DNA of 64,000 bases from Amborella trichopoda (Eukaryota > Streptophyta > Magnoliopsida > Amborellales > Amborellaceae). Both the position numbers and the translations under genes were made by a program. This document shows positions 1-10,560 of this stretch, one piece after another. The notes beneath the pieces were generated by a model. That model did not search any database. It saw only the letters and a program-made list of their open reading frames with translations, and was not told the DNA's origin. The stretch covers positions 821,338 through 885,337 of the forward strand of contig NW_006498549.1 of the NCBI RefSeq assembly GCF_000471905.2. Reading direction: 5' to 3'. The first letter of the stretch is position 1, and each line of letters opens with the position of its first letter.

Positions 1-675
1 TTGCCACCTCTCCTAGGTCATGGTATCCTCTCCCAAAGATGAACCTTCCCCCTCTAATTCTAATTCGCCAGAGCAAAACATCGAGTTAAAAGCAACTCTT
101 GAGCTTGAGGAAGCCTTAGAGGTAGACCTTCCAGCACCGAAGGTCTCTATACATCGGATTAGTAAAAGGTCCTACATGTCCCCATTACTCTTCTAGAAGC
201 AGAACTGGCATACCAACCACCAAGGAAGGTACTCCAAGTTCCATCCTCCTTGAATAAGGGGATCATCAGCAGCCAAAAGAAGGTCTTATACTTCTCAAGG
301 GTTGTCAAAGAAGTACAGGCAGGCAAGAGTCATCCCTCTAGCTCTCAGGAACAAGACCCCATGGCAGAGCTAAGAAACGAGGTTCGTAACCTCCAGAGTC
401 AATTGGAGGTCATGTGCATCGCTCCAAAGCAGTTAAAGGGGTTTGTCCCTGAGACTAAGGCTTATGAATTGCTCAAAACCAATATACCTCGAATTGAAGA
501 CAAGGCTCCCTCAGACTGGAGCATATACAGTGAGTAGGCTCATCAAATCATGAGAACTATGAATTATGAGCCCCTATCCAATTGAACACTAAGGAGCGAG
601 GAAGAAACTACTCCCCCATTCGAGGTCATTAAAACCACAACAGGCTGCCCCAAAACAAAGCAAGGAGTGGGGTAT
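1..675 (+). pseudogene. Unassigned retroelement ORF remnants in G1
   Basis: Two short open stretches occur on the plus strand: 20-196 (58 codons, rich in Glu, Pro and Ser) and 250-537 (95 codons), the second with a heptad-like stretch around MAELRNEVRNLQSQLEVM that could form a short coiled coil. I recognise no domain. A short LLEAEL-like stretch around 190-205 resembles LLEAEM just upstream of the RT in G3 (near 23225), so this may be a gag-pro or linker fragment of the same family, but that is a weak inference. The stretch ends before an A-rich segment at about 690-780 that resembles the sequence just after the integrase of G3 (26755-26850). It therefore lies where the 3' end of pol would be expected, yet no integrase motif is visible, which suggests an internal deletion. 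Confidence 0.35.
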
Positions 676-832
676 TCCTTTTCATTATGAAAGGGTAGAA
701 GCAATAAAATAGGAAAAGAAGGAAAATAAGAGACATGCATTGTGCAAAAAAAAGAAAATAGCTATTTCATTCATCGAAAAAAGAATATTACAGTTGTCGC
801 TTCTTTACAATAAAGATAGAAAGGAGATGCTG

Positions 833-1364
833 TCAAAAAGGATCAATGATCTCATTGACCCTTCCCTTGCACTCATCAGCTGAGGCTCTCGCTTGCTTGA
901 TGCCCAATCTCAATTCGACCATCAGCCTAGCCTCGTACTCCACTAGGGCTAGCTGCTCGCCGAAGGAGTACTTAAGGTTCAACACCTTCTGACCTAGTTC
1001 CTTAGCCTTTGCACTCTCCAAAGATGTTCGTAAGCACCTCGAGAAGGCCCACAACCCACTGAAGCTCACTAGAAATAGCTCCCTCTCTACTACAGATTTT
1101 GGCCGGGAAGTTGTAGCCAGGAAATCTCTCACCAGAAACTCAGGTCCTATCTCTCTCTCTAAGAAAACTCTTCAGTTGTTTTACCCTTCTGTAAAATAGT
1201 AAAGAAGGGTTTTTCCCCCTTTTATACTCAGCAGTACCGCAAACTGCCCTTGACAAATCTAAAAAGATGCTGCAGTCCTCATCTTCAGACGACAAAAAGA
1301 TCGAGCCAGGGTGGGTCAAGCCCGAGACTCGAAAAGGGCCAGCGGCTTTCTCTACGCCCTTCAT
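833..1364 (-). pseudogene. Antisense extra ORF of G1, frameshifted
   Basis: Two minus-strand open frames, 1364-1140 (74 codons) and 1132-833 (99 codons), abut and probably represent one reading frame broken near 1135. The second has an amphipathic, helix-forming stretch (about residues 40-90, rich in Ala, Glu, Leu and Lys). No known domain is recognised. The frames run opposite to the host element and lie between the end of pol and the 3' LTR, where some plant Tat-lineage elements carry an extra antisense ORF (known for the lineage). A minus-strand TATA box at 1219-1226 lies about 90 bases upstream of the ATG at 1132. If that box is used, the 99-codon frame alone would be the product. Function unknown. 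Confidence 0.4.
1219..1226 (-). promoter_or_regulatory. Candidate antisense TATA box in G1
   Basis: On the minus strand the sequence reads GAGTATAAAAGGGGG followed by AAAAACCC, a strong plant TATA context. A similar TATATAAGGGGG followed by TAAAACCCC occurs at 12505 in G2, also antisense to its element. The recurrence in two diverged family members is the main support. No transcript evidence is available. Confidence 0.45.
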
Positions 1365-1589
1365 CCAAGATTTAACGTCATGCGTTGCAAGAGGTGGTTA
1401 TCGCTGTGTGCACATCATCTAGCCCTAATGTTGTGCGTGCCATCTAACACTTTGTTGTGATCATGTCACGACACTCCCATCTGGACCATTGTCCTATTTC
1501 CTCAGGAGGTTCATTCCTTATGCCACAGTCTCACTTCTCAGTGAGTCCCGTCTTCGGTGATGGCTCTGTTCCCCATGGAGTCACAGGCC
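1365..1589. other. G1 3' internal non-coding spacer
   Basis: No coding potential was seen. The stretch separates the antisense ORF from the repeat field. Its right part contains copies of the CCCAGTGGAGT-like phrase (for example CCCCATGGAGTCACAGG near 1572) that recur at 2240-2460, 11380-11860 and 28130-28560, so it belongs to the 3' internal region of the Tat-like family. Confidence 0.5.
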
Positions 1590-2900
1590 TTCACCACTTA
1601 ATGGTTCGTGCTACATGACCTTAAACTGCACCGCTATGGTCCAAACTATATGACCTTAAACTGTAACAAAGGTCTAGTTGCACAACCTTAAACTGCTTAG
1701 TCCTCATCGTACAACTCAAAACTGTACGACAGGGTCCAAACTACATGACCTTAAACTATAACGAGGTCTAGTTGCATGACCTTAAACTGCTTAGTCCTCA
1801 TCGCAAGACTCAAAACTGTATGACCGGGGTCCAAACTACATGGCCTTAAACTGTAGCGAGGGTCTAATTGCACGGCCTTAAACTGCTTAGTCATTCGGCT
1901 GTGTGACCATGGTTCAGCTATGTGACCTTAAACCATAATGTATATCCTGGCAGCATGACATTAAAAGGCTTGGTGCCATGGTCCAAACTATATGACCCTA
2001 AACTATAGTGGAGGTCTAGTTGCACGACCTTAAACTACATGGTCCTAACCGTACGAATCTTAAATTGTATAGTGATAGTCCGAGCTACAAGACCCTAAAA
2101 CTGTAATGCACTACGTGACAAATGACCTATATACATAACTTTAACCGAGAGATGGACCACCTTTTCGCTAAGGGGTATTTCATCAACATCTCTGGTGGAG
2201 TTAGATGTCTACAAAAGGTCATACCTACCCGTTTAATCCTCAATGAGTTTGTTTCACACCAACATCCCAGTGAGAGTCACGCCCTATTACGCCCCACTAT
2301 CCCTAGGGAGTTAGGTCCATGCTTATCCTCTCAACCCCCAGCGGGGTTACACTTTTACTCCAGCCTGTCACTCCCAGTGGAGTTACATGAAGCCCCATCA
2401 TTATCCCTGTGGAGTCCTACTGGCCCTCCTAATCCCCAGTGAAGATTCGCTTCCACTTACCACTCTTCGTAGGGCCGCCATCTTCATCTAAAGCTCTCTT
2501 CTTGTGAATAGCCTTAACTATTTTATCCCCAGGGAATCAGATTGTTATTCACAGACATATCCCCCATGGCACTTCATCCACATGGAGACCCACATAATGG
2601 TACGCATTGCATGACCTTAAACTACACAGCCATGGTCTGCATTGCATGACCTTAAACTGTACAGCCATGGTCTGTGCTACATGACCTTAAACTGCACAGC
2701 TCTAGTCCTAACCACATGACTTTAAACTGCATGGTCATGGTCCAAACTATATGACTTTAAACTGTAGCGAAGGTCTAGTTGCACAACCTTAAACTACATG
2801 GTCCTAAATGCATGATTGCATAACCACGGTCCAGCTATATGACCTTAAAACCACACTGTACGTCTTGGCCGCATGATGTTAAACTTCTTTTCATAGGTCC
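1590..2900 (+). repeat. Degenerate GACCTTAAACT repeat field (G1)
   Basis: The phrase CATGACCTTAAACTGCA and variants such as TATGACCTTAAACTGTA or CACGACCTTAAACTGC recur some twenty times at irregular spacings of roughly 30-50 bases. They are joined by short linkers such as GGTCTAGTTGC and GGTCCAAAC. Many units pair a GACC with a nearby GGTC, giving short inverted-repeat potential. The field is interrupted at about 2130-2600 by CCCAGTGGAGT-type sequence. The same field occurs in G3 (28560-29180 and 29620-29720) and, reverse-complemented, in G2 (10560-11360). It is non-coding and appears to be a lineage-specific tandem repeat of the 3' internal region. Confidence 0.7.
2240..2460 (+). repeat. CCCAGTGGAGT block (G1)
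   Basis: At least six imperfect copies of a phrase like ATCCCCAGTGGAGTTAC are spaced about 30 bases apart and separated by pyrimidine-rich text. Equivalent blocks lie at 28130-28560 (G3, same strand) and 11380-11860 (G2, opposite strand), where they read CCCATTGGGGATTA-like on the plus strand. A short frame at 2122-2442 runs through the block, but it is low complexity and not counted as a gene. Confidence 0.55.
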
Positions 2901-4204
2901 AGAAGGCTTGACCTAAAAGATGCCCCCACATACGCGCACACCCCCTTTACGTGCACCTTCACCCACGCATTCCCTAACCCACCCATTCGTGTGTGCAAGC
3001 CACCTTCATTACCTCTTTAGAAGTCCACATACACGCACCCGCCATTTATGTGCATCTTCATGCACACCTTCTCTAGCCAGCCCATTCGTGTGCGCGTACC
3101 ACTTTTACCATCTTCCACCATTCCCATGTGAGTCTTACCCATGCTCACAAAACGGCGAGCCATCTCGCCACCCATACTTGGTTTTAGCTAGTGGGTCACC
3201 ATCATTCACCACTCTTCACCCATCTCATCCTTTACAGGCAACCTGGTGCCATCTTCCCAAAGTGAGTCATAACCATCACCACACTCACTCCATGGTCTCC
3301 ATAGATGGCCATTCATTTCAACTATGGTGTAGCTGTATGACCCTAAACTATAGTGCACGTCCTAGCCACATGACGTTAAAAGACTTAGCGCAGATCTCGA
3401 AAGAATGACCTTAAAAGCATGCCATCACAAAAACCGGGCATGGTGTACACCTAGACAAGGGAACGCCATGAGTAAAAATGATGGACGAGCATGGTCACAA
3501 AACTATGAGTAAGAGAGTTTTTTGGAAAACAAAATCCTGACGTGGTGAAAAACCCAAAAGGGCATCATGAGTAAAAACAGATGAAAAGGGTGGACATGAT
3601 CACAAGGCCATGGGTAAAAGAGCTCCAAAAACGAAGGAAGTCGGTGAAAACCATCTCTACGGCAACACTTCCCATGTTCAAGTGAAAACCCGCGAAAGGG
3701 CACTTGAACCAATAAAACAGGTTGACGCACTACCACCACCTCAGCTGACACTCAATTTCCAAACAGTCACAAGCCTAGCTAATGAGGTCTACTTAAAATC
3801 CTCAAATGTCAGCATCCAGTCACAACATAAATTAGCTCATTAGGGAGTGAGAGCCGCATAAGATGTCCCACTTTTCAAAATCAACAACAACATGAGTCCA
3901 CGAGGGTGAGGATGAAGACCAAAATATCCCTCTGAAATGCTAAAGACCATCACAAAAGTAAGAAACTGACGAAGCTAGAGTCTAACCTGCCACTCACTTC
4001 AGAGTATTCCTTGCCAAATCCCCTAGCCTACATGGGACTAAACTTTCAGGATAGGTCAGAAGCCCCGACTAGATCTTGCCAAATGGGACCTACAATGATA
4101 CTCTGAGTGTCAAAAGCAAATCTGGTGTAGCAGCGAACAATGCCAACCAAAAGGTTCTTAGCACTTGGCCTCCACATAGGCCTGATTCTATCAGAGAATG
4201 TCCC
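2901..4204 (+). other. Conserved 3' internal block of G1
   Basis: This non-coding stretch is shared with G3 (about 29180-30090) and with G2 on the other strand (about 10020-10560). The best-conserved segment is around 3540-3730: GGTGAAAACCATCTCTACGG, then a phrase like CAAGTGAAAACCCGCGAA, also readable at 29930-30010 and, inverted, at 10250-10360. The frame at 2920-3408 is rich in His, Pro, Ser and Thr with direct repeats (CACACGCACCC-like), and I do not treat it as coding. GACCTTAAA copies recur at 3330-3420. Confidence 0.55.
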
Positions 4205-4560
4205 TACAGAGGCCTTGCTTCAGAATTATGAATAGTCTCTCGAGGGTGAGGACTTCGATAAGATCCCTAATTCTGTCCGAGGAGGTCCTTACAAAGCTTT
4301 CACACTTCAGAATCGTAAATAGTCCCTTGAGGGTGAGGACTTCAATAAGATCCCTCAAGCTTGATTCTGGTCCAGGAGGTCCCTACAAAGGCCTCACGCT
4401 TCAGAATTGAAAATAGTCCCCTGAGGGTGAGGACTTCGACAAGATCCCTCAGGCCTAATTCTATCCAAGGAGGTCCCTACAAAGGCCTCACACTTCATAA
4501 TCGTAAATAGCCCCTTGACGATGAGGACTTCGACAAGATCCCTCAATCTTCCTGAAGGAT
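4205..4560 (+). repeat. Four-unit tandem repeat of about 94 bp (G1)
   Basis: Four units each contain TCAGAAT..., then a core like TTGAGGGTGAGGACTTCG, AAGATCCCTCA, and a GGAGGTCCCTACAAAG tail. Units begin near 4208, 4303, 4402 and 4495. The same core is amplified with a shorter period (about 50 bp) in G3 at 30090-30560, and survives as roughly one unit, inverted, in G2 near 9490-9620. The array sits immediately upstream of the LTR. Confidence 0.75.
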
Positions 4561-4605
4561 TGCACTTCCCTATTATCTCGAAGCACAAAATTCAGTGGGG
4601 CATGT

Positions 4606-6181
4606 TGTTGGAAGATATTTTTTCATCATCATGAGGCCCCCACTCAATAAAAGCTTAGCAAATAGTGGAAATCTTGACAGTCTCAAAATAGCCCAAGAGG
4701 TGGCCAAGATCTTCATGAGGTCTCTCAAAATTCTCCTACCAATTTTTGTCGCATTCTGACATGTTGAAGGCAGTGCAGATTAAGTAACAATTTCGGCAGA
4801 ATAAACCTCGAACACCTTGAAACGAACTCTATAACTAGACCTACATTTTTTGTGCTCAATTTGCTGTGGGACCACCACTATTGGATCCAGTACGGTTGAA
4901 AATCCTTAAGGGTCAAATTTCAGCTTGAACGGACACTCTAGGAAGAAGTTATCGACAAAAGAGTGAAATAGGAGGTGTCGCACGCTATTCCCGTGCAGCC
5001 ACCCTACAACTCCACACCATTGAAGGGACAGTCACGACTAGTGAATTTTGACGCTCATATCTCACTTATCCGAGATCAGATCAAGCCCAAATTTAGTGAG
5101 CGTATTCGCCTCATTAAGACGAGCATTTCAATATGTGGCAAGCCTCATTACGACTCTCGAGTGCAAAGAAAAGCTAGAGTGAAGTTGCTGATACATGAAG
5201 AAAGTGTAGGAAAATCAACAACGCCATACCTCGCTCGAGCAACCAAATCACACTACTCACAAGCCTGATCAATACGAGACTAATTCCATCACGTGCATAA
5301 GGTTTCAGGCTATCTCTGATCAGAACTCCGTACGAGATAAACGGTTGGATTTTGCGCATGAAGCCGACGAAGGGACTACAAATTCTGTTGCCAAAATTTC
5401 AAATTCTGGCAAAAATTCCAAAGTTACAAAATCTTCGTTCAAGCACAGAATCGAGCTATGTTTGTTGCCCCGTGATCGTAATGACATGTTCAGTGTGATG
5501 TAGCGAAGAAATCATCCAAAAACGTCGAAGAACGAACACACTATCGATCCAAAGTTTCAAGATCCATTCAAATTTCAAGTCACATAACACGATCCCTGGC
5601 TCGAAGTAGGTATCAAATTGATGGCCATGCCGAGCCCTACAAGAAAACAATCATCTTTTGATCATCGGAACGACTCCGGATTATCCATGAAAAATCATGC
5701 ACGTTCTAGTGCAACACAGGGATTGTTCTGAAATTTCATGAATTATTAGGAAGGCGCAAATTTGTCACTTTGCACCCTATTTTCTAATTTCTTTTAATTC
5801 ATTTTAATCTTAATTTTTAACAATTAGGGTTACTTTTGATCGTCCACCCATGTTTGGGCCAAATTCTATATATACATACCATCAATGTACGTAAAAAAAA
5901 GAACACACACTCAATCCCTCACAAAGAGAGAGTTTTTACTTAATACAGTTTCTCTTTCTTGCCATTGTCGGGTCATGTTTGGAGAGAAAGAGTAAGGTGA
6001 GAGAAAATTTTGATTGGTACCCTTAGGCATGAGGTAGATCTTCTCTCTTCCTTTTCTTTTTCTTCTCTCTTTTCTTCTTCTTTCTCTTCTTCTCTTTCTT
6101 CTTCCTCTTCCCCATCTGAATCCCTTTTAGAGGACAAGAACAGCAATGGCAATATCATGCATGCCTCTCTAGTGGTCTCAC
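4606..6181 (+). mobile_element. Left half of the shared G1/G3 LTR
   Basis: The sequence aligns throughout with the first half of the G3 3' LTR (30750-32282). It begins TGTTGGAAGATA, right after a purine-rich phrase (AGTGGGGCATG) that resembles a polypurine tract. It stops abruptly at 6181, and the missing half resumes at 21668. The two halves together are about 2.6 kb, against about 3.0 kb for the intact copy. It serves as the 3' LTR of G1 and the 5' LTR of G3. Confidence 0.8.
5867..5874 (+). promoter_or_regulatory. LTR TATA box, left half-LTR
   Basis: TATATATA lies about 15 bases after the conserved phrase CCACCCATGTTTGGGCC. The same phrase plus a TATA motif is found in the G3 3' LTR (31997) and, inverted, in both G2 LTRs (7991 and 20347). 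Conservation across four diverged LTRs supports this as the core promoter of the family. Confidence 0.6.
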
Positions 6182-6997
6182 TGGTCGCCCTCTAGATCTG
6201 GATGATCGGGCAACATGGGTATCGGGTTTCAGGGGAGACTTGGGACTTTTGAGATCGCTCTCTCGGTAACCTCAATCAAGAACGAGGGCAGGTATTACCA
6301 ATCGATGAGAGAGGACCTTAAGGTGGGTTTGGGACTTACTCGGGCTGGCACTCATGGGCGCCCTCTTAGATCATGAAGAAAGGCCCTCAATAATAAAACT
6401 GGTTCGAAATTGCCTCCCTTCGCTTGTATTCTCTTGTTTTCTGTAATCACACATATATGGCAAAGGTTATAAGACAGGTGGGTCAGTGGACCTCACTTGG
6501 CGTTTTGGGGGAACGTACACAGGCATGCACATTCAAAAGAAGAAGGAAAGAACGAGAGAAGAAAGATGGAGGGAAGAAGAATTTGACCAAGCGAGGAGAT
6601 CCACACAGTGACTAAGCTAGTGGGTAATTAACATGACGTGATAGTAAAACGGGATTGGTAACTCGGACCGGCTCAGCAGAATTACTATTATACGTCAATA
6701 CCGATACTGACTAGCTAGACACGCTTGTTAGTCTGTCGTGGCAATAAAGTGGGCACAGTAATTTTGGCACAACAACATTACGGCTAGAAGATAGGACTAC
6801 CATAAGAGGCTAATCTCAACCCTTCTTAATCAAGCGAAAGGATAACAGAAAGAATGAAAATCATAAAGAGAGAGTAAGAAGTAAGATAATAGGAAAGAAA
6901 GGAGAAAGAGAAAGAAAGAAGGAGAAGAGTGTGAGAGAAAAGAGAAGGAAGGATAAAAGAGGGTGAAAGACGTAGTTGAAGAGGAAGAGAAGGAAAA

Positions 6998-7506
6998 GCA
7001 CAGTCGACATTAGGCATAAGCGACTGAGTTGGAAAGAGAAAGAGAAGGAAGACATAGTCGGCGCTAAGCATCGCCGACTAGGATGGAAAGAGAAGAGAGA
7101 GATAGACACAGTCGGTGCTAGATTTCATCGATTGTGTTAAGAAATGAGGAGAGAGAAGATACAATCGGCACTAAGCATCACTGACTAGGTTGGAATGAGA
7201 AGAGAGAGAAAGGTGCAGTCGGTGCTAGGCTTCATCGATTGTGTTTAAGAAGAGAGGAGAGAAAAGATAGAGTCGATGCTGGGCATCACCGATTGGGTTG
7301 AAATAAGAAGAGAGAAAAAGGTGCAATTGGCATTAAGCTTTACCGACTGTATTAGATAGAGAAGAGAGAGATGCAGTCGACGTCAGGTTTCACCGACTGT
7401 ATTAGACAGAGAAGAGAGAGAAGATGTAGTTGGTGCTAGGCTACATCGACTATATTAAATAGAGAAGAGAGAAGATGCAATCGGCACTAAGCTTCACTAT
7501 TGTATC
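6998..7506 (+). repeat. Hairpin array in the G2 3' LTR
   Basis: About ten or eleven units are spaced some 50-55 bases apart. Each holds an imperfect inverted repeat of the form AGTCGGCG, a loop like CTAGGCAT, then CGCCGACT; for instance 7055-7081 reads TAGTCGGCGCTAAGC then ATCGCCGACTA. Units are separated by purine-rich spacers (GAGAAGAGAGAGA). Both arms vary, but often still pair. The matching array in the 5' LTR lies at 19314-19882. Confidence 0.75.
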
Positions 7507-7855
7507 AAAAAAAGAGAGAGACATTGAGATGACAAAGAGGAGAGAGAAAGAGATATAAAAATGAGAAAGAGAAGAGAGAAATAGAGATAGAGATGAGAAA
7601 GAGGAGAGAGAAAGGGAGATAGAGATGAGAAAGAGGAGAGATAAAGAGGATAAAGATGAGCAAGAGAAGAGAGAAAGGAAAAAAGAGGGGGAGAGAGAAA
7701 GAGGGGAGGAGAGATGAGAAGAAAAGAGAGAAAGGGAGATATAGAGATGAGGAAGAGAGAGAAATGACGAAAGAGTGGAGAAGACAGAAAGAGGCGAGGA
7801 GAGAGAAAGAGGGTAGGATAGAGAAAGAGGGGAGGAGAGAGAAAATTACTGTATG
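7507..7855 (+). repeat. GA-rich tract in the G2 3' LTR
   Basis: About 350 bases are almost purely purine on the plus strand (GAGAAAGAGGAGAGA repeats), hence CT-rich in element orientation. A second, shorter tract occupies 6840-6990. In the element's sense this CT tract lies just downstream of the TATA box and the poly(A) signal, that is in R/U5, where the G1/G3 LTRs also have CT-rich sequence (6040-6110 and 32145-32210). Confidence 0.7.
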
Positions 7856-7990
7856 AAAGGATATCGACCCTTTTCTTCTCTCTCCTATCTCTCTCCAAGA
7901 TGCACCCACTAGCTTAAGCAAAAACAAAGTATTTATTTAATCTTTAAGAATGAACCCCAAAGGTCTTTTACAATTTGAGCTTTACATGCC

Positions 7991-7997
7991 TATATAG
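7991..7997 (-). promoter_or_regulatory. G2 3' LTR TATA box
   Basis: On the minus strand CTATATA follows the conserved CCACCCATGTTTGGGCCC phrase. A minus-strand AATAAA lies about 55 bases downstream (7937-7932), as expected for a TATA-to-poly(A) arrangement around the R region. Confidence 0.55.
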
Positions 7998-9314
7998 AAT
8001 TGGGCCCAAACATGGGTGGACGCCCAAAAATTACCTAGAATTGAAGATAATTACAATTTAATTGAATTAAAATAAATTCTAAAAATGGGTGTAAAAAGAC
8101 TGTTTTACCCCTGCCTAACAATGTGTGGAATTCTAGAACAGTTCATGCTGCTGCCCGAGAACTTGCATGATCGTTCATGACTGATCTGAGTTTGTTCATA
8201 CGCCTATTTGATCGAAAGATGATTGTTTTCTTGTGGGACTCGGAATGGCGATCGATTTGATATCAACTTTGAGCCATGAATCATGTTTTCAAGCCATGAT
8301 CATGAAACTTGAAATTCTCTTGAATCTTGAAAAATTCAAATCGATTATAGGCCCGTTCCTTGATGTTTCTTCATGATTTCTTCATTGAATCACACTGAGC
8401 GTGCCGTCATGATCACGTTGCAACAAACGCAACTCAATTTCGTTTCTGGATGAAGATTTTGTCATCTAGAGTTTTTGGCTGGAATCTTGAAATCCAGTAG
8501 TTGGAATTTATAATAGCCTTGATGCCTTCATGTGTGAAATCCAACCATTCATCATACTTGGGGTTCGTACCAGAGATATCCTCGGACCACATGCACATAA
8601 TGCAATTGGTTTCAGGTGATTAGATATTCGAGCGTCATGATTTGGTCACCGAAGTGGGATGCGCTACTGCTGAATTTTCTGCAACTTTCTTCACGAATCA
8701 GCAACTCTCTCGAGTTTTTCTCCTTGCTCAGGCATCATCTTGGGGCATACCACAGATCGAATCGATCGTCTTGAGGAGACGAACACGCTCACAAAATTTG
8801 AGCGCGATCATACTCAGATTGAATGAGATATAAGCCCTGAAATTGACTGCCCGTGACTGTTAAAACATCCACCTTTAATGGTGTTTTGGTGCAGGGTGGC
8901 CACACAAGAATAGTGTGCTGCCTACCCCTTTTCGGTATTTTACCCATAACTTTATCTTGGAATGCCTGATTAAGCCGAAACTTGACCCATAAGGGTTTTC
9001 GACCGTGTCAGATCCAATTGTGTTGGTTCCATAGCTATTTGACGCACCAAAAAGATAGTTCTAGCTACAGGGTTCATTTTAGAGTGCAAGAGACCGATTT
9101 TACCGAAATTATTTCTTTGTGTTCACTGTCTTAAATATGTCTGATCATGATGAAACTTGGCAAGTGGGCTTTTGAAATACTTATGAAGATTTTGACCAAT
9201 TCTGGGATAATTCTGAGACTTATCAAAATTTCTACTCATTTTGTAGGCTTTATTGACTTGCTTCCTCTTTATTCTGCATCAGGGACCAAGGTGCGGAAAA
9301 ATACGTTCAAACTA

Positions 9315-10560
9315 CTTACCCTACTGAATGTTGTGCTTCGAGAGAAGCGACAAGGACAATATTGAAAATTTTCCTTCGACTTTATTAATTTTTTCTTCCT
9401 AGCCACAAGACCACATGAATGCCAAGGAGATTCAGGTAATGATGCAACTAGGATGCTCAGACGTAAGGATGCTTTATTTGCGGGTCCATCCATGAAGACT
9501 TTAGGGGGAGAAGAGACTTTTTTGAGGGATTTTGTCGAAGTCCTCACCCTCGTGTGGACTATTTGTGATTCTGAAGCTGAGGATTTTGTACGAACCTCAT
9601 CAGTCAGAATCAGGCCTGTCTGGCAATTGAGTGCTATGTCGAAGGGCATTGTTCCCATTTGGTCTAGGTTTGTGTATATCCTCCAGTGTTGAGCCACGTT
9701 TCGAGGATTACATGAATGGTATGCTGAAAGGCCTTGTGTCGGTGTTGTCTGCTTCATTCATCAATCATTCCTTTGCGAGTAGGGTACCTCAGTTTATCGA
9801 GGTGACCAGCTCTAAGTATAACTACCCCTACCCACTGCTTTGCAGCTACGATAACCATCTAATTGCCACTCAAAAGTCATGACTGACCAGTTATTCCATG
9901 GCGAGTAAGGTACCTCAGTTTATTGAGGTGACCAGGTCTGAGTACAACAACCCTACCCACTGCTTTGCAACTACGACAGTCATCTGATTGCCACTCCAAA
10001 GTCATGGTTGACTTAGCTTCCTTGGGGCATCTTCAACATCTTGGAAGTATGTTGGTGACCTTGTGAGAATGATGCTCTTTATCATGAGACTTGTCTTGCC
10101 TTATTGGCAAATCTTCGATCCTTCGAGTCCTTTCTGGCGAATGGACTTAGGCTGTCGGAATCTTTTCCTTGAAGCTAGTATTTTTTGATCCTGGTATGTG
10201 TCACCAACTATTTTTTTCTTTTGGAGAGAGGGCTGAAGCCGCCTGTTGAGGTGAGTGTTGCATCAACCTATTTATTGGTCCAAGCATCCATTGTGGACTT
10301 TCACTTGAACTTGGAAAACAGTGTCGTAGAGACGATTTACACCAACTTTCTTTTATTTGGGGTCTTTTACCCATGACCTTTCCGCCATGTCCACCCTTTT
10401 CATCCATTTTTACTCACGATGCCCTTTTGGGTTTTCACCATGACAGGTTTTTATTCATAAAACTCTTTTACTCATGGTTTCGTGGCCATGCCCATATGTC
10501 ATTTTTACTCATGGCGTTCCCTTATTAAGGTATACACCATGATTGTTATTTCATCATTTT
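9315..10560 (-). other. G2 3' internal region next to the 3' LTR
   Basis: No coding region is supported. The part next to the LTR (9315-9345) gives, on the minus strand, a phrase like CGAAGCACAACATTCAG plus AGGG, matching the polypurine-tract area of G1 (4580-4605) and G3 (30725-30749). At 9490-9620 there is an inverted copy of the GAGGGTGAGGACTTCG core. At 9760-10010 a roughly 120-base phrase is duplicated (GGTACCTCAGTTTAT at 9783 and 9909). At 10180-10500 the conserved block seen at 3470-3760 and 29790-30020 reappears, inverted. Confidence 0.6.
9765..10010 (-). repeat. Two-copy tandem duplication of about 125 bp in G2
   Basis: The phrase beginning GCGAGTAGGGTACCTCAG near 9776 recurs near 9902 with matching downstream text (CTAAGTATAACTACCC then CCCACTGCTTTGC, and an equivalent in copy two). 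The two copies are close but not identical. No equivalent was seen in G1 or G3. Confidence 0.65.

Larger units (their letters stand above)
6182..9314 (-). mobile_element. G2 3' LTR
   Basis: The segment is collinear with the G2 5' LTR (18550-21667) over its whole length. Its plus-strand left end reads TGGTC, matching the TGGTC at 18550. The right end (near 9314) is corrupted but retains TAGTTTGAACG on the minus strand, where relatives have TGTTTGAAG. In element orientation the order is U3, TATA (7991), AATAAA (7932-7937, inverted), a pyrimidine-rich tract, the hairpin array, and the conserved terminal segment shared with the G1/G3 LTRs. Open frames at 6826-7109 and 7497-7927 come only from the low-complexity tract. 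Confidence 0.8.

Noticed and set aside
2920..3408. 162-codon His/Pro/Ser/Thr-rich plus-strand frame
   Set aside because: It comes from repeated CACACGCACCC-type phrases in a non-coding 3' region, and the corresponding region of G3 is not open in the same way.
6826..7927. Several Ser/Leu/Phe-rich or Arg/Glu/Lys-rich frames in GA-rich tracts (also 19161-20361)
   Set aside because: Low-complexity CT/GA sequence gives long open frames by composition. The same tract is open on both strands.
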